Shown piece after piece: positions 9,834 to 19,029 of a DNA stretch of 64,000 nucleotides. Source of the stretch: Hohaiivirga grylli. Lineage in GTDB: Bacteria > Pseudomonadota > Alphaproteobacteria > Rhizobiales > Beijerinckiaceae. The stretch covers positions 248,001-312,000 of the forward strand of contig NZ_JBBYXI010000002.1 of assembly GCF_039655745.1 (NCBI RefSeq), read 5' to 3'. Within the stretch, counting starts at the first letter, position 1, and every line of letters starts with the position of its first letter. The position numbers and the translations under genes are program-made. The notes under the pieces are model-generated. The model did not search any database and was not told where the DNA came from. It saw only the letters and a list, made by a program, of their open reading frames with translations.

Positions 9834-10070
9834 ATGAGTGATGTCGCCGAGCGCGTTAAAAAGATCGTTGTCGAGCATCTGAGCGTTGAGGCCGATAAGG
9901 TCACCGAAAACGCCAACTTTATTGATGATCTGGGCGCAGACAGCCTGGATATCGTTGAGCTCGTCATGGCTTTCGAAGAAGAATTCAACGTTGAGATTCC
10001 AGATGATGCCGCTGAGACGATTGTTACCGTCGGCGATGCCATCAAGTTCCTTGAAAAGAACGCAGCCTAA
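9834..10070 (+). CDS. acpP: Acyl carrier protein
   Basis: AcpP carries acyl chains on a phosphopantetheine arm. The 78-residue acidic protein has the attachment site Ser37 in GADSLDIVEL. AAGGA lies upstream of ATG 9834. It is separated from fabG by 244 bases, which probably contain its own promoter as is common for this highly expressed gene. I see a short hairpin (GTGAAT/ATTCAC, near 9620) in that gap but no T-tract. Confidence 0.97.
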   Translation: MSDVAERVKKIVVEHLSVEADKVTENANFIDDLGADSLDIVELVMAFEEEFNVEIPDDAAETIVTVGDAIKFLEKNAA

Positions 10071-10081
10071 TATTAGGTTTT

Positions 10082-10110
10082 TACGCCGGATAGCTCTACT
10101 ATCCGGCGTA
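10082..10110 (+). terminator. Hairpin after acpP
   Basis: A perfect 12-bp stem (TACGCCGGATAG with CTATCCGGCGTA) encloses CTCTA, 11 bases after the acpP stop. The following tract (ATTGTATCTT) is only weakly T-rich. It may end part of the acpP transcript and protect its 3' end, giving acpP more mRNA than fabF. Confidence 0.65.
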
Positions 10111-10155
10111 ATTGTATCTTGAGTCCGGTTGGGACGTATTTGAGCAGGGGTGAAC

Positions 10156-11418
10156 ATGCGGCGAGTTGTCGTTACGGGCCTCGGCATGGTGACACCGCTA
10201 GGGTGTGGTGTTGAGCCGACCTGGAAAAACATTTTGGATGGTCGCAGTGGCGCCGCCACAATTTCGGCTTTCGATGTTTCTGATCTGGCTTGCAGAATAG
10301 CTTGCTCCATTCCTCTGGGAGATGGCAGCAACGCAACATTCAATCCTGATGATTGGATGGAACCAAAAGAACAGCGCAAGGTTGATCCCTTTATTGTTTA
10401 TGCAATGGCTGCTGCAACGCAGGCCCTGCGTGATTCTGGGTGGGAACCAAAAACCTACGAAGAACAATGCGCAACCGGTGTGATGATCGGCTCTGGTATT
10501 GGTGGCATTGGTGGTATTCACGATGCATCCATTACCCTGCATGAGCGTGGCCCCCGCCGCATTTCTCCTTTCTTTATTCCCGGACGTCTGATCAATCTGG
10601 CTTCAGGTTACGTTTCGATTGAACATGGCCTCAAAGGCCCGAACCATTCGGTTGTGACGGCCTGCTCTACGGGTACGCATGCAATTGGCGATGCTGCCCG
10701 TCTGGTTGCTCTGGGTGATGCTGATGTCATGGTTGCAGGCGGAACAGAATCGCCAATCAACCGGATTTCGCTTGCAGGCTTTGCAGCCTGCCGCGCACTT
10801 TCAACAGAATATAACGATGATCCGACGCGGGCTTCCCGTCCATATGACAAGGGTCGTGACGGTTTTGTGATGGGTGAGGGTGCCGGGGTCGTCATCCTCG
10901 AAGAATATGAGCATGCAAAAGCACGTGGTGCCAAGATTTATGCTGAAGTCATCGGTTATGGCCTATCGGGTGATGCCTATCACATCACATCGCCATCAGA
11001 GGATGGTGATGGTGCCTATCGCTGTATGGCAGCTGCAATCAAGCGTGCAGGTATCTCACCTTCTCAAATTGACTATGTGAATGCCCATGGCACATCCACG
11101 CCATTGGGTGATGAGATTGAGCTTCGTGCTGTTGAACGTCTGATGGGCGATGCAGCCAAAGGCTTGTCCATGTCATCAACCAAGTCATCCATTGGCCACC
11201 TTCTTGGTGCTGCGGGTGCTGTGGAAGCAATTTTCTCGATTCTTGCTCTTCGTGATCAGATCATTCCACCGACACTCAACCTTGATAATCCATCTGTTGA
11301 GACAGAGATTGATCTTGTGCCGCATAAGGCAAAAGAGAAGAAGCTGGATATTGTTGTTTCCAACTCATTCGGCTTTGGAGGTACCAACGCATCGATTGTT
11401 ATGCGTCGTGCTTCCTGA
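10156..11418 (+). CDS. fabF: 3-oxoacyl-ACP synthase II FabF
   Basis: FabF condenses malonyl-ACP with growing acyl-ACP. The 420-residue thiolase-fold protein has the Cys-His-His triad in VTACSTGTHAIG, NAHGTSTPLGD and SSIGHLLGAAG, and the C-terminal SNSFGFGGTNASIV motif. I chose ATG 10156 because AGGGG lies 5 bases upstream; a GTG at 10150 is the alternative. It lies downstream of the acpP hairpin. Confidence 0.96.
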   Translation: MRRVVVTGLGMVTPLGCGVEPTWKNILDGRSGAATISAFDVSDLACRIACSIPLGDGSNATFNPDDWMEPKEQRKVDPFIVYAMAAATQALRDSGWEPKTYEEQCATGVMIGSGIGGIGGIHDASITLHERGPRRISPFFIPGRLINLASGYVSIEHGLKGPNHSVVTACSTGTHAIGDAARLVALGDADVMVAGGTESPINRISLAGFAACRALSTEYNDDPTRASRPYDKGRDGFVMGEGAGVVILEEYEHAKARGAKIYAEVIGYGLSGDAYHITSPSEDGDGAYRCMAAAIKRAGISPSQIDYVNAHGTSTPLGDEIELRAVERLMGDAAKGLSMSSTKSSIGHLLGAAGAVEAIFSILALRDQIIPPTLNLDNPSVETEIDLVPHKAKEKKLDIVVSNSFGFGGTNASIVMRRAS

Positions 11419-11436
11419 TAGGCATAAATAATTCTG

Positions 11437-11466
11437 GAAAGGGGGCTGTTCTGGCCCCTTTTCTGC
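11437..11466 (+). terminator. Probable terminator after fabF
   Basis: AAAGGGG pairs with CCCCTTTT across a short loop, and CTGCTTTTT follows. It is shorter than the other hairpins here, so read-through into mltG is possible. Confidence 0.5.
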
Positions 11467-11580
11467 TTTTTGCCACATTTTTTGCTGAAGTAATGTGCAA
11501 TATGTTTAAGGTGTCTGGTTCTAAGATCAGGCCTGCATACCCGTATTATTTCTGGAAACATGAACCGATAAAGGGGTCGT

Positions 11581-12927
11581 ATGTTTTTTCGTAAAAAGAA
11601 GAACGAACAGGTTCAGTCCGAAACGCCAACGGTTGCAGATGTTTCTCAGCCGCGTGTTGATGCTAAATCACCAAGTGAAGCGATAAAACCTGTCATGACA
11701 CCACTTCCTCCACCGGAGATTGAGGTTCGCAGACATGGTAGTGGCTTTGTTCATCGGCTGAGCTCACTTTTAACGATGCTGATTGTTATCGGTGGTCTGG
11801 CCTTTTTCGGGCTTATGGTTGCTGAAAACCGTATTGATGCACCCGGGCCTCTGGAAAATGGCAAGATTGTTGTTATTCCCAAAAATACGGGAATTAGCGA
11901 GATTGCAGCTATCCTTGCGCGTGAAGGCGTTATCAGCAGTACAAGCCTGTTTCAGGCGGCAGTCTGGTTTGGAAAGAACAAAGGAACACTGAAAGCCGGT
12001 GAATTCCAGTTTAAAGCCAATACCAGCATCTCTGAAGCCATTGACACGCTGATCCAGGGTAAATCCATTCTGCACACGATTACCGTTCCTGAGGGCCTCA
12101 CAAGCGATCAGATCGTTGCACGTTTGATGGAAAACGATATTCTGACAGGCGAGATTGAAGAACTGCCTCCTGAAGGTAGTCTGCTGCCAGATACCTATAA
12201 GTTCTCCCGCAGTGAAACACGTCAGCAAATACTCAACCGTATGCAGGCTGCCCAGAAGCAGGCCCTTGCCCAGATATGGTCTCGTAAATCAGCCGATATT
12301 CCGCTCCGTTCACCTAAAGAGCTGGTTATTCTTGCTTCTATCGTTGAGAAAGAAACAGGACGTGCAGATGAGCGTAGTCGTGTTGCTGCTGTTTTCATCA
12401 ATCGCCTGAACAAGGGCATGAAGCTGCAATCTGACCCGACAATCGTTTACGGCCTTGTTGGTGGTAAAGGGACGCTTGGCAGAGGCATTAAACGTTCTGA
12501 AATCGATCGTGCAACGCCTTATAATACCTATGTGATTGAAGGTTTGCCACCTGGACCGATTGCCAATCCGGGCCGTGCGGCCATGGAGGCAGTCGCAAAC
12601 CCGTCACGCACAAAGGATCTCTTCTTTGTTGCAGACGGAACGGGTGGGCATACATTCTCCGAAACATATGATCAGCATACACGTAGTGTTCAGCGCTGGA
12701 GACAGATTGAGAAAGCCAAATCTGCCAAGGAAGAGCAGGAAGATATGGTTGATCGGCTTGATCCGGAAAGTGAAGAGCAGCAAACTCAGCCAGCACAGGG
12801 CACCACAACCGCCCCACGTGCCAAGGGATTTGATGCCAGTGAGGGAACAGATAAAGACCCTCTGAAGAACAATACGTACGATTTGAACAGCATACAGGTC
12901 GTTCCTGACAATATGAAGTTGCAATAA
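11581..12927 (+). CDS. mltG: Endolytic murein transglycosylase MltG
   Basis: MltG cuts nascent glycan strands in the inner membrane and is thought to set glycan length. The 448-residue product has a cytoplasmic N-terminal extension rich in Pro and Lys, one membrane segment (about residues 63-80, LTMLIVIGGLAFFGLMVA), a LysM-like region, and the YceG domain with the catalytic Glu in LASIVEKETG. It also has QSDPTIVYG and YNTYVIEGLPPGPIANPG. The last 80 residues are low in complexity. Its place after fabF is conserved in many proteobacteria. Confidence 0.94.
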   Translation: MFFRKKKNEQVQSETPTVADVSQPRVDAKSPSEAIKPVMTPLPPPEIEVRRHGSGFVHRLSSLLTMLIVIGGLAFFGLMVAENRIDAPGPLENGKIVVIPKNTGISEIAAILAREGVISSTSLFQAAVWFGKNKGTLKAGEFQFKANTSISEAIDTLIQGKSILHTITVPEGLTSDQIVARLMENDILTGEIEELPPEGSLLPDTYKFSRSETRQQILNRMQAAQKQALAQIWSRKSADIPLRSPKELVILASIVEKETGRADERSRVAAVFINRLNKGMKLQSDPTIVYGLVGGKGTLGRGIKRSEIDRATPYNTYVIEGLPPGPIANPGRAAMEAVANPSRTKDLFFVADGTGGHTFSETYDQHTRSVQRWRQIEKAKSAKEEQEDMVDRLDPESEEQQTQPAQGTTTAPRAKGFDASEGTDKDPLKNNTYDLNSIQVVPDNMKLQ

Positions 12928-12966
12928 ATCGTTTTGCTTAGGATATAGCTATATAGGAATCTTTTC

Positions 12967-13004
12967 GGAGACACTGTGAGGTTCTTTGCAGTGTCTCCTG
13001 TTTT
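12967..13004 (+). terminator. Terminator of mltG
   Basis: GGAGACACTG pairs with CAGTGTCTCC around a 12-base loop and is followed by TGTTTTATTA, upstream of yicC. Confidence 0.75.
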
Positions 13005-13025
13005 ATTATAGCCGAGGAGGTTAAC

Positions 13026-13910
13026 ATGCCCATTACCAGCATGACAGGTTTTGCCCGTGAAGCTGGGGTCAGCGGACCATATCAATGGGCCTGGGAGCTG
13101 AAAAGCGTCAACGGCCGAAGCCTTGAAACACGTTTTCGTACACCTCCGGGATATGAAAGTCTGGGAGAAGAGGGACGTAAGACAATCCAGTCTGCGCTTT
13201 CCCGCGGGCAGTGCCAGCTCAATCTGTCTTTAAGCCGTACCTCTGCGCCACCCGCCATCAAGATCAATGATGACATTTTACAGTCGCTTTTGGATGCTCT
13301 GGGCAAACTGAAGCTGCCAAATGGTGTTGGCCCTGCGACACTTGATGGTCTTTTATCTGTTCGCGGTGTTATTGATTTTGAAGAGCCTCAGGATGAAAAT
13401 GTTGAAGAAACTCTCCAGCAGGATCTGAAGAATGGTCTGGTTCGGTTGGTTGAGGCGCTGGTTGAAGCCCGTATGGGTGAAGGGGCTGCACTTCTGACAG
13501 TCCTGAAAGGGCAGCTCGGTAGCATTGCGGATTTGATCGGGCAGGCGGAAGCGGCACCCGGCCGCCAGCCTCAGGTGATTATGGAGCGTCTCAAGGCACA
13601 GATTGATCAGCTTCTCGAAGCACGGAACAATCTGGATGAAAACCGGCTTTATCAAGAAGCATTGATTATGGCCTCAAAGGCCGATGTGCGTGAAGAGCTG
13701 GACCGGCTCAAGGCTCATGTTGAGGCCGCCCATACCCTGCTTGATCAAGGCGGTGCGATTGGCCGTAAGCTTGATTTTCTGGCACAGGAATTTGGCCGTG
13801 AAGCCAATACATTATGTGCCAAGGCAAATGATATTGCGCTTTCCCGGATTGGTCTTGAATTGAAAGCTGTCGTTGAACAGTTCCGTGAACAAGTACAGAA
13901 TGTGGAGTAA
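13026..13910 (+). CDS. yicC: YicC family endoribonuclease-like protein
   Basis: The 294-residue product begins PITSMTGFAR and ends in the conserved C-terminal part (GRKLDFLAQEFGREANTLCAKA), matching YicC/YloC. E. coli YicC has been linked to RNA degradation, so an RNase role is inferred from the family rather than seen here. A GAGGAGG ribosome site precedes the start. gmk follows after 3 bases, a common and probably cotranscribed pair. Confidence 0.92.
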   Translation: MPITSMTGFAREAGVSGPYQWAWELKSVNGRSLETRFRTPPGYESLGEEGRKTIQSALSRGQCQLNLSLSRTSAPPAIKINDDILQSLLDALGKLKLPNGVGPATLDGLLSVRGVIDFEEPQDENVEETLQQDLKNGLVRLVEALVEARMGEGAALLTVLKGQLGSIADLIGQAEAAPGRQPQVIMERLKAQIDQLLEARNNLDENRLYQEALIMASKADVREELDRLKAHVEAAHTLLDQGGAIGRKLDFLAQEFGREANTLCAKANDIALSRIGLELKAVVEQFREQVQNVE

Positions 13911-13913
13911 AAA

Positions 13914-14546
13914 ATGAGTACGGCGTCCTTTAATAGAAGAGGTCTTCTTCTTATCCTGTCCTCACCTTCGGGGGCTGGGAAATCGACGCTGACACAATTG
14001 CTTGTGCGGGATGATCCGAAGCTGAAACTGTCAATTTCTGTGACGACACGTGAAAAGCGCGGTTCTGAGGTCAATGGTGTCCATTACCACTTCATCTCAG
14101 AAACAGAATTTATTCAGATGCGGAACCGTGATGAGCTGCTTGAATGGGCTCAGGTGCATTCCAATTTTTATGGTACGCCACTGAAACCGGTTGAGGATGT
14201 TCTTGCTAGTGGCAATGACATGATGTTCGATATTGATTGGCAGGGATCTCAGCAGATCGTTGAGAAAATACCTGAAGATGTCGTCAGTATCTTCCTTCTG
14301 CCGCCCTCTATGGTGGAGCTGAAACAGCGGCTGGAGCGCCGTGCTGAGGATAAGGCGGATGTCATTGCACGCCGCCTTAAGAATGCCCGTGAAGAGATCG
14401 CCCACTGGGAAAACTATGATTACGTTCTGGTAAACCGCGATCTGGATGAAACTTATAAGCAGTTACGTACAATCATCCAGGTAGAACGCATGCGCCGTAG
14501 CAGGCAGAATGGGCTACCTGCCTTTATTAATGAGCTTTTGAAATAG
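13914..14546 (+). CDS. gmk: Guanylate kinase
   Basis: Gmk phosphorylates GMP to GDP. The 210-residue product has the P-loop SSPSGAGKSTL, the GMP-binding region (TTREKRGSEVNGVHYHF) and the DIDWQGSQQI segment. It is coupled to yicC and converges on rsmA. With rsh and guaB it is one of three guanine-nucleotide genes in the window. Confidence 0.96.
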   Translation: MSTASFNRRGLLLILSSPSGAGKSTLTQLLVRDDPKLKLSISVTTREKRGSEVNGVHYHFISETEFIQMRNRDELLEWAQVHSNFYGTPLKPVEDVLASGNDMMFDIDWQGSQQIVEKIPEDVVSIFLLPPSMVELKQRLERRAEDKADVIARRLKNAREEIAHWENYDYVLVNRDLDETYKQLRTIIQVERMRRSRQNGLPAFINELLK

Positions 14547-14561
14547 TCTCTTGGAGACGTA

Positions 14562-15413
14562 TTACTTCTTCAGCCTGTCAAAGGTATTGGCCAGCTCAAC
14601 ATAAGCAGAGACCGGAATGTCTTCTGCGCGGGCCGTTGGTTCAATACCGGCTGCTTCCAGTAATTTCTGCGCATCGCCATAAAAGCTTTTCAGGCTTTGT
14701 CTGAGCATTTTGCGCCGCTGGCCAAAAGCAGCACGTGCAACGGCTTCCAGAGACTGTATGGAGCATTCCTGAGGTTTCTGGCGGGGCTTCAGATGAACGA
14801 TACTTGATGTAACTTTGGGTGGCGGAACGAAAGCTGTGGGGGGCACATCAAAAAGAATATGAGCTTCTGTACGCCAGCCACAAAGAACAGCCAGCCGGCC
14901 ATAATTGCTTGTGTCACTTTCATCTGCCACGATACGCTCTGCAACTTCCTTCTGGAACATAAGCGTCATGGATTCCCACCATGGCGGCCAGTCAGGATTA
15001 GAAACCCAGTTCGTCAGAAGTACGGTGCCGACATTATAGGGTAGGTTGGAAATAATACGTGCAGGCCTTCCGTTCAGAAGTGCTCGGGGATCAATTTCCA
15101 AGGCATCGCCTTCAATAATCTCAAGCTTGCCCGGATAGTAATCTGATATCTCCTGCAGAGCGGGCAGGCACCGGCTGTCCCGCTCAATTACAATGAGTTT
15201 CTGGACACCAGCAGCAAGTATGGCACGGGTCAAGCCGCCCGGGCCGGGGCCAACCTCGACAACTGTTTTACCTTCAAGCGGGCCTCCAGCCCGGGCAATA
15301 CGAGATGTGAGATTGAGATCAAACAGAAAGTTCTGACCAAGCGATTTTTTCGCCATCAAGCCATAGGTCTGGACGACTTCACGCAGGGGCGGAAGGTTAT
15401 CTATCTGGGCCAT
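14562..15413 (-). CDS. rsmA: 16S rRNA (adenine1518-N6/adenine1519-N6)-dimethyltransferase
   Basis: RsmA (KsgA) dimethylates two adjacent adenines in the 3' hairpin of 16S rRNA late in small-subunit assembly. The 283-residue protein has SLGQNFLFD, the SAM-binding VEVGPGPGGLTRAIL and the catalytic NLPYN motif. I chose ATG 15413; an upstream TTG at 15419 is also in frame. It follows pdxA by 10 bases in the lptF-lptG-lptD-pdxA-rsmA operon. Confidence 0.96.
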   Translation of the reverse strand: MAQIDNLPPLREVVQTYGLMAKKSLGQNFLFDLNLTSRIARAGGPLEGKTVVEVGPGPGGLTRAILAAGVQKLIVIERDSRCLPALQEISDYYPGKLEIIEGDALEIDPRALLNGRPARIISNLPYNVGTVLLTNWVSNPDWPPWWESMTLMFQKEVAERIVADESDTSNYGRLAVLCGWRTEAHILFDVPPTAFVPPPKVTSSIVHLKPRQKPQECSIQSLEAVARAAFGQRRKMLRQSLKSFYGDAQKLLEAAGIEPTARAEDIPVSAYVELANTFDRLKK

Positions 15414-15423
15414 ATTCAATCAC

Positions 15424-16455
15424 TCAATTGATGTTTTCGGTCTTAACCAGCTTGGCGGCAAGACGGATGGCCGAAATCAGATTATAGGCATTGGCCGTTC
15501 CCCGGCCAGCAATATCAAAAGCAGTCCCGTGACTTGGTGCAACGCGTACTAAAGGTAAGCCAAGAGTGACGTTAACAGCACTATCAACGGCAAGTGTCCT
15601 GATCGGAATCAGGGCCTGGTCATGATACATTGCCAAGGCAGCATCATAGCCACTGCGTGCCCGCTCATGGAACAAGGAATCCGCAGAGTAAGGGCCTCTG
15701 GCATCAATGTTACGCCGTCGAAGCAGAGTAATGGCAGGGGCAATTATATCTCTGTCTTCTGTCCCCAGACCACCATTTTCACCTGCATGCGGATTGAGAC
15801 CGGTAATGGCGAGGCGAGGGCGGTTAATTCCAAAGCGTTTAACGAGATCTTTGGCAACAATGCTTGCCGTGTTCACAATCAGTTCTGATGTCAGGCAAAG
15901 GGGGACATCGGTCAGCGGGACGTCTGTTGTAACAGGAACGACAGACAGCAGGTCACTCCACAGCAGCAGAACCGATCTGACAGGTTTGTTCAGGTGCTTT
16001 TCAACGAGAGTTGTAATGAACTCATCACTGCCACGATGCTGAAAACCTGCTTCCAGCAAAACGTATTTAGCAACTGGGTTGGTGACAATGCCCGAGATTT
16101 TGCCAGCCAATGCCAATGCAACACTTGTTTCGATGGATTCAAGTGTAGAAAGTGCCGTTGCCGGATCAGGATGGCCCGGTCTTGCCCGGACTTTTGAATT
16201 AAGTGGAATGACAGGAAGAGCCTGATCAAATGTACTTAATATGGTGTTTTCGGAAACCTCCCGAATAGGGACATCCCATTGGAGGTGCTGTACGAGACTC
16301 GCAAGGTGAGAGGGGTCTGCAACCAGAGCAAAAGGAGAAAGAGCAAATTTCTCACGATGTTGCCAGGCTTTTAATGTCAGTTCAAGACCAACACCAGCCG
16401 GGTCACCTTGAGTAATAAGCAGAGGTTTCGTTTCTGATCCAGACACAGCCTTCAC
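15424..16455 (-). CDS. pdxA: 4-hydroxythreonine-4-phosphate dehydrogenase PdxA
   Basis: PdxA oxidises 4-phosphohydroxy-L-threonine in pyridoxal phosphate synthesis. The 343-residue product shows ITQGDPAGVGLEL, LNPHAGENGG and the metal-binding MYHDQALIP motif. The start appears to be GTG, 5 bases after the lptD stop, so translation is probably coupled. Many proteobacteria have surA between lptD and pdxA; here there is no room for it. Confidence 0.95.
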   Translation of the reverse strand: MKAVSGSETKPLLITQGDPAGVGLELTLKAWQHREKFALSPFALVADPSHLASLVQHLQWDVPIREVSENTILSTFDQALPVIPLNSKVRARPGHPDPATALSTLESIETSVALALAGKISGIVTNPVAKYVLLEAGFQHRGSDEFITTLVEKHLNKPVRSVLLLWSDLLSVVPVTTDVPLTDVPLCLTSELIVNTASIVAKDLVKRFGINRPRLAITGLNPHAGENGGLGTEDRDIIAPAITLLRRRNIDARGPYSADSLFHERARSGYDAALAMYHDQALIPIRTLAVDSAVNVTLGLPLVRVAPSHGTAFDIAGRGTANAYNLISAIRLAAKLVKTENIN

Positions 16456-16460
16456 TTAAA

Positions 16461-18998
16461 TCATGAGCCATCGCTAACGTTTTGCTTCGCAGCAATCGCA
16501 CCGAGAGATTTCAGTTCGAGGCGAAGCATAATCGTCTGATTACGCTCTGTCAGGCCAGTCGTTGATGATAGATCGCGCGGAGCAACAATGTAGTTCAGCG
16601 AAAGATCTGTACATTCATCTGAGTAACCAAAGCCAACAGACAGGGAGTCGAGAGCAATGCGATCCTTCTTGTAGTAGGAGGCTGTCTCAGGACTGATTGC
16701 ATAATTTGCTTCATAGATGGCCTCAGCACGGGCGCGGCGATCAAGATCAACCACAGCCGAACCCGTGACATACCAGTTTTTGTTCAGGTTATAGCTGACG
16801 GACCCCATAATGCCTGTACGGCGGTATCCAAGACCAATTTCTGGTTGCGGAGCATAAGTCGCAAACATAACCGAAGTCTGCAGAGGCAGAACAGGATTGA
16901 AGTTTGCCGAGATACCCGTCTCAAAACGTCTCAGGCCAAAACTGTTCTGATCGAACCGGGCACGGGAAATGAAGGTATAGTTCTTATTCGGAGAGAACAG
17001 AACGCGACCGACATAATCCGAACTTGATTTATCCAGACCGGAACCGAGACCGGTATTAGCGATATCTGCAATGTCATATGAATTACGACCTGCAACCTGG
17101 AAAGACTGTCCGAACAGGATATTGGCGTAGGCACCATTATCGGCTGTGATGGAATACTGGGCGCCCACGTTGGCGCGTGTACCACCTTCAACGCGATCGT
17201 AGCCTGAGAACTTGTTCCACTCGAAGATTGTGGTGTCATCAAACAGCAGACTCTGTGCGTCTTCATTTGGAAGGCGCCCGACTTTGCTTTCATTCGGACG
17301 AACAACTATCTGGGCGATAGGTTCGAAGACCTGCTTGGCATTTGAGCCGAAGTCAGCGACGAATGGGAAGCGATATTCAAGGCCGGCCCCGGGCATGAAG
17401 CGCCCTGAGAAATCATTCTCATCGCTACGCCAGAAGTTATTCTGATAGGCGTTCTGATATCCGGTGTTGTCCGGGCGAACATAGAAGACATCGCCTCGCA
17501 GGAATGCGAAAGGAGTCCAGACCTGTCCGATAGGATCAATAAATTCACGGCGCCATGACAGATTGGCTGAGGCGCGTGTTGTCGTACCAGCAATACCGCG
17601 AACCAGACACTTGCCACGTTCATAGACTGCACAGGTATCGTAAATTGTCCCTGACAGTTTGGTGACCTGTGTTGGTATCTGCTGATAGGCGGCGGCCTGA
17701 CGTGTCAGACTTGTCAGGTTGATATCAAGGGACAGTTCACCACCAATGCCAGCTGGATTGAAGCGCTTGTTGTAATCCAGAACAGGGTGGACAACAGGCT
17801 GCTGCTTCTGCCAGTCATAACTGGAAAGCCCTTGGAAATAATAACCGCGCAGATCAAAGAACGAACGGTCACCATTTCCGCGCAGATAAACGGTCGAAAT
17901 AGCTTCGCGGTAGAACAGATCAGTCAGATTGCGGCTACGGACATGATAGTTGTCAAGGAACCACTTATCGGTAACGAGCGTCGCGTTCCAACCCCACTTC
18001 CAGTAAGGATTGATGTTGAACTGACCGTTAGACTCGAGAGAGCCGCGGAAATTACGATCTCCAGGACCAAAAGGTGAGATAATAAACTCACCCGGTGACT
18101 GCTGGAAAATACCGGCTGCACGGATGTTATATGAACCTGTCTCAAGACGATGACGCCATTCAGCCTCACCAAGGAAACCCTGCTCACTCAAGAAAGTAGG
18201 GCGTAATGTCAGGTCATAGTTTGGAGCCAAATTCCAGAAGAATGGAATCTGAACACCTGCACCGAGGCTACTGCCGTAAATATAGCGTGGGGCAAGAAAG
18301 CCCGTTTTGCGCTTAACTGTCGGATCCGGAGACCAGAAGTAAGGCATATAGGCGACTGGGATACCTGCGAACTCAAGCGTCGCATTTTCATAGTAGATAG
18401 TGCGTTCACTATTATTATGAATAATACGTGCGGCTTTAACCTGCCACAAAGGTGGCCGGGATGGGTCATCTTTACAGGAATCACAGGCTGTATAGATACC
18501 GCGGTTAAAGACGGTTGTTTCACCATCAATGCGCTCTGCGCGAGGTGAAGAGAAGTGGCCGGTAATCGGCTTACCATTCTCTACAGACTTCTGCTCAAGA
18601 TAGAGAGAGTTGATAAATCCGGATTTGAAGTCGTCTGTCAGCTCGAATTCGGAACCTGTCATAATGGTTCCGCTTGCATCGGTCATGCGGGCGTTACCCT
18701 TGGCAAAGACACGACCTGTCGTGCGGTCATAGGTAACACGGTCGGCCTGCAGTGTGCGGCCTTGATAATGAAGCTCAACGTTTCCTGATGCAGCAATGGT
18801 ATTCTTATCGTTGTTGTAGATAAGTTCCTTTGCCTCAACGAAGAGGCGGTCCTGCTGGCCATCTGCTTTCTGACCCTGCGTCTTGGCAGAGATCACGTCA
18901 TTCAAGGTACCTTGTGCAAAGGCAGAATCGACCGCAGCGGCGCTAACTAGCACCACTGCCATTGCAGTACTGGCGACTATAAAACGAAGCCGACCCAT
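16461..18998 (-). CDS. lptD: LPS-assembly protein LptD
   Basis: LptD is the outer-membrane barrel that inserts lipopolysaccharide. The 845-residue product has a signal peptide (FIVASTAMAVVLVSAAAVDSAFAQ), an OstA-type jellyroll (LQADRVTYDRTTGRVFAKGNA) and a long beta barrel. Cysteines in CDSCKDDP and CAVYERGKC are candidates for LptD's disulfides. I chose ATG 18998 because GGGAG lies upstream and the signal peptide follows directly; a longer frame would overlap lptG. It is cotranscribed with lptF and lptG. Confidence 0.93.
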   Translation of the reverse strand: MGRLRFIVASTAMAVVLVSAAAVDSAFAQGTLNDVISAKTQGQKADGQQDRLFVEAKELIYNNDKNTIAASGNVELHYQGRTLQADRVTYDRTTGRVFAKGNARMTDASGTIMTGSEFELTDDFKSGFINSLYLEQKSVENGKPITGHFSSPRAERIDGETTVFNRGIYTACDSCKDDPSRPPLWQVKAARIIHNNSERTIYYENATLEFAGIPVAYMPYFWSPDPTVKRKTGFLAPRYIYGSSLGAGVQIPFFWNLAPNYDLTLRPTFLSEQGFLGEAEWRHRLETGSYNIRAAGIFQQSPGEFIISPFGPGDRNFRGSLESNGQFNINPYWKWGWNATLVTDKWFLDNYHVRSRNLTDLFYREAISTVYLRGNGDRSFFDLRGYYFQGLSSYDWQKQQPVVHPVLDYNKRFNPAGIGGELSLDINLTSLTRQAAAYQQIPTQVTKLSGTIYDTCAVYERGKCLVRGIAGTTTRASANLSWRREFIDPIGQVWTPFAFLRGDVFYVRPDNTGYQNAYQNNFWRSDENDFSGRFMPGAGLEYRFPFVADFGSNAKQVFEPIAQIVVRPNESKVGRLPNEDAQSLLFDDTTIFEWNKFSGYDRVEGGTRANVGAQYSITADNGAYANILFGQSFQVAGRNSYDIADIANTGLGSGLDKSSSDYVGRVLFSPNKNYTFISRARFDQNSFGLRRFETGISANFNPVLPLQTSVMFATYAPQPEIGLGYRRTGIMGSVSYNLNKNWYVTGSAVVDLDRRARAEAIYEANYAISPETASYYKKDRIALDSLSVGFGYSDECTDLSLNYIVAPRDLSSTTGLTERNQTIMLRLELKSLGAIAAKQNVSDGS

Positions 18999-19029
18999 AG
19001 TTACTCCCAACACCGGAGGGTAGCGAACA

